Source: Alphaproteobacteria bacterium (GTDB lineage Bacteria; Pseudomonadota; Alphaproteobacteria; Bin95). Taken from it: DNA of 50,810 nt. How positions within the stretch are numbered: position 1 is the stretch's first letter; the number at the start of each line of letters is the position of its first letter. Location of the stretch: the NCBI GenBank assembly GCA_029978325.1, contig JAPOJR010000006.1, forward strand, positions 1 to 50,810, read 5' to 3'. Below, piece after piece: positions 49,728 through 50,810 of the stretch. The notes below the pieces were generated by a model. The model saw only the letters and a list, made by a program, of their open reading frames with translations, ran no database searches and had not been told where the DNA came from. Made by a program: the position numbers and the translations under genes.

Positions 49728-50810
49728 CTAAACCTTGGCCCATTCCTTGAGCCACGGCGGCAATTGTTTCAGGTCAATAATCGGGGTTTTGATGGCATCT
49801 TCGCCGAAGGGCGACGCCTTGTAATAGTTCCGGAATTGCATGCCGTTGACTTTGTTGCCGGCAAGGTAGACTACGGCCCGCTCGTTGCGCGGCAGGAAAT
49901 CCGCCGGCGCCGGCTGTTTTTCAGGCTTGCTCGGATAGTGGGCGTCCCAAGGCGTGCTGCCATTGTTGCGGACGAATGCTCCAGGGCTTCGAACAATTGC
50001 CGGGTCCAGGGTTTGATCCGGCATTACACCGTTGATGATGGTGTTCTTGTAAAAAAGGTGGTGAAACAGATGGGGATTCTGGGAATCCCTATTGTCGACC
50101 AAGTGGTAGTCAACAGGGGTCGTTCCCCAACCCGGCCGAATGTATTTGGAATAGCCTGGCGGAAAGGCTCGATTACGCACGTCGATCACAACGTCCCGCG
50201 CCGGCCCCCGCCGCACAAACGTATTGCCCACTGCGATAGTGCTGCCCCAGGCGCCACGGTCCAGCACCGGCAATTCTCCATAGAATCCCTTCTGCAAATC
50301 CTGCGGCGTTTCGTAATGGGAGAAGTAACTGTTGCGCACATCCATGTGCTGCGCATAGCTCTTAAACACATGGCCCTGGGCGCGCGGCGAATGGAAACGA
50401 CAATCGCGGATGATTACGCTGCGCGTGTAGTTCAGATAGACGTTATGGGTCAAGCCACTGCCATCGCCCGAATGCAATACCTCGCATCCATACATCTCCA
50501 GGTCGAGCGGGTGGGTCGGCGCAAATATCCCGTTTTTGCCGCCTTCCACCCGCACATTCGTCAGGCGGACGTGATCTGGCCCGGATAACCGCAGCGCATC
50601 ACCACCCTTGCCGGCTTTCAGCGATAGATTTTCCAGCTCCATGGACACTGGCGTGTCGGAATAGTTGATCAGGTTCAACAATCCTTGGTTCGCCGGCACG
50701 GCAAGGGTCGAACGGCGATTCTTGTCGGCGCCGCGCAGAATGAAGCGGGCGCCGGGCTCGATCGCGTGTCCCCTGGTTATCTTCATCGCCCACCAGAAGG
50801 CAGGAATATC
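49728..50810 (-). CDS. right-handed beta-helix repeat protein, probably cut at its 5' end by the window
   Basis: At least 360 codons of a parallel beta-helix protein (pectate lyase-like fold), with rungs such as LRLSGPDHVRLTNVRVEGG, LEMYGCEVLHSGDGSG and VIIRDCRFHSPRAQGHVF. The family comprises polysaccharide lyases, epimerases and tailspike-like proteins; no catalytic residues can be named. The frame remains open to the window edge (in-frame DIPAFWWA precedes the first ATG at 50786), and no ribosome site precedes that ATG, so the real start probably lies beyond the window. The end matches LKEWAKV and TAG. Confidence 0.8.
   Translation of the reverse strand, partial: DIPAFWWAMKITRGHAIEPGARFILRGADKNRRSTLAVPANQGLLNLINYSDTPVSMELENLSLKAGKGGDALRLSGPDHVRLTNVRVEGGKNGIFAPTHPLDLEMYGCEVLHSGDGSGLTHNVYLNYTRSVIIRDCRFHSPRAQGHVFKSYAQHMDVRNSYFSHYETPQDLQKGFYGELPVLDRGAWGSTIAVGNTFVRRGPARDVVIDVRNRAFPPGYSKYIRPGWGTTPVDYHLVDNRDSQNPHLFHHLFYKNTIINGVMPDQTLDPAIVRSPGAFVRNNGSTPWDAHYPSKPEKQPAPADFLPRNERAVVYLAGNKVNGMQFRNYYKASPFGEDAIKTPIIDLKQLPPWLKEWAKV

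Overview
The window looks like a chromosome piece of a GC-rich alphaproteobacterium, probably a marine or soil heterotroph related to Rhodospirillales. The evidence is high GC codon use, TRAP transport genes, many CoA-linked catabolic genes, a class GN sortase with its VIT/VWA partner, exosortase-type C-terminal signals, and palindromic repeats of the CCTTCAGCCTGAGG type. No rRNA, complete tRNA or CRISPR array was seen. All family assignments come from reading the sequence; no database search was run.

Layout. 1-1656 is the right end of an integrated element: a tyrosine recombinase beside a 3' fragment of tRNA-Thr(TGT). 1930-4368 is a STAND-type NTPase with seven near-identical TPR units. 4474-8382 is a sulfur-handling cluster (Crp/Fnr regulator, DUF2892 membrane protein, persulfide dioxygenase-like enzyme, SulP transporter). 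An IS3-family element (8481-9887) lies just upstream of it. 10143-14055 holds an MFS pump, HMG-CoA lyase and a CaiB/BaiF CoA-transferase. 14056-15633 is a scrambled zone with three tandem palindromic repeats, pieces of an SMP-30/gluconolactonase gene, the tail of a TauD-type dioxygenase and a PEP-CTERM protein.

15679-19771 is a minus-strand catabolic operon: nitronate monooxygenase, epoxide hydrolase, acyl-CoA dehydrogenase, and an AhpD/carboxymuconolactone decarboxylase-like protein whose active site reads C-x-x-TGA-x-x-x-H. The frame stays open on both sides of the TGA. A hairpin with an 8-bp perfect outer stem and a GGUC apical loop follows it directly, so I read this gene as a selenoprotein with a SECIS element. 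This is the most notable item in the window.

20042-23121 is a complete TRAP transporter. 23215-28120 is a sortase, its VIT/VWA target and a divergent CreBC-like two-component system, with a candidate CreB box between them. 28148-33953 is an IclR-controlled catabolic cluster (acyl-CoA ligase, FAS1-type dehydratase, isopropylmalate dehydrogenase-like and hydroxyisobutyrate dehydrogenase-like enzymes). 34013-38927 is a tightly overlapping operon (LLM oxidoreductase, acyl-CoA dehydrogenase, MaoC hydratase, cysteine-less thiolase-like protein, DUF35 protein, TetR regulator). It is preceded by a perfect 20-bp palindrome like the operators of TetR-type FadR regulators and resembles an aldolase-type beta-oxidation module.

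39002-50810 is mixed: a second LLM monooxygenase, a TTC38-like TPR protein, a cupin, a heptad-repeat lipoprotein, a secreted CTERM protein, an SDR, a BrnT/BrnA toxin-antitoxin pair, purB, a possible PD-(D/E)XK protein, an amidohydrolase, a second epoxide hydrolase and a beta-helix protein cut by the window edge.
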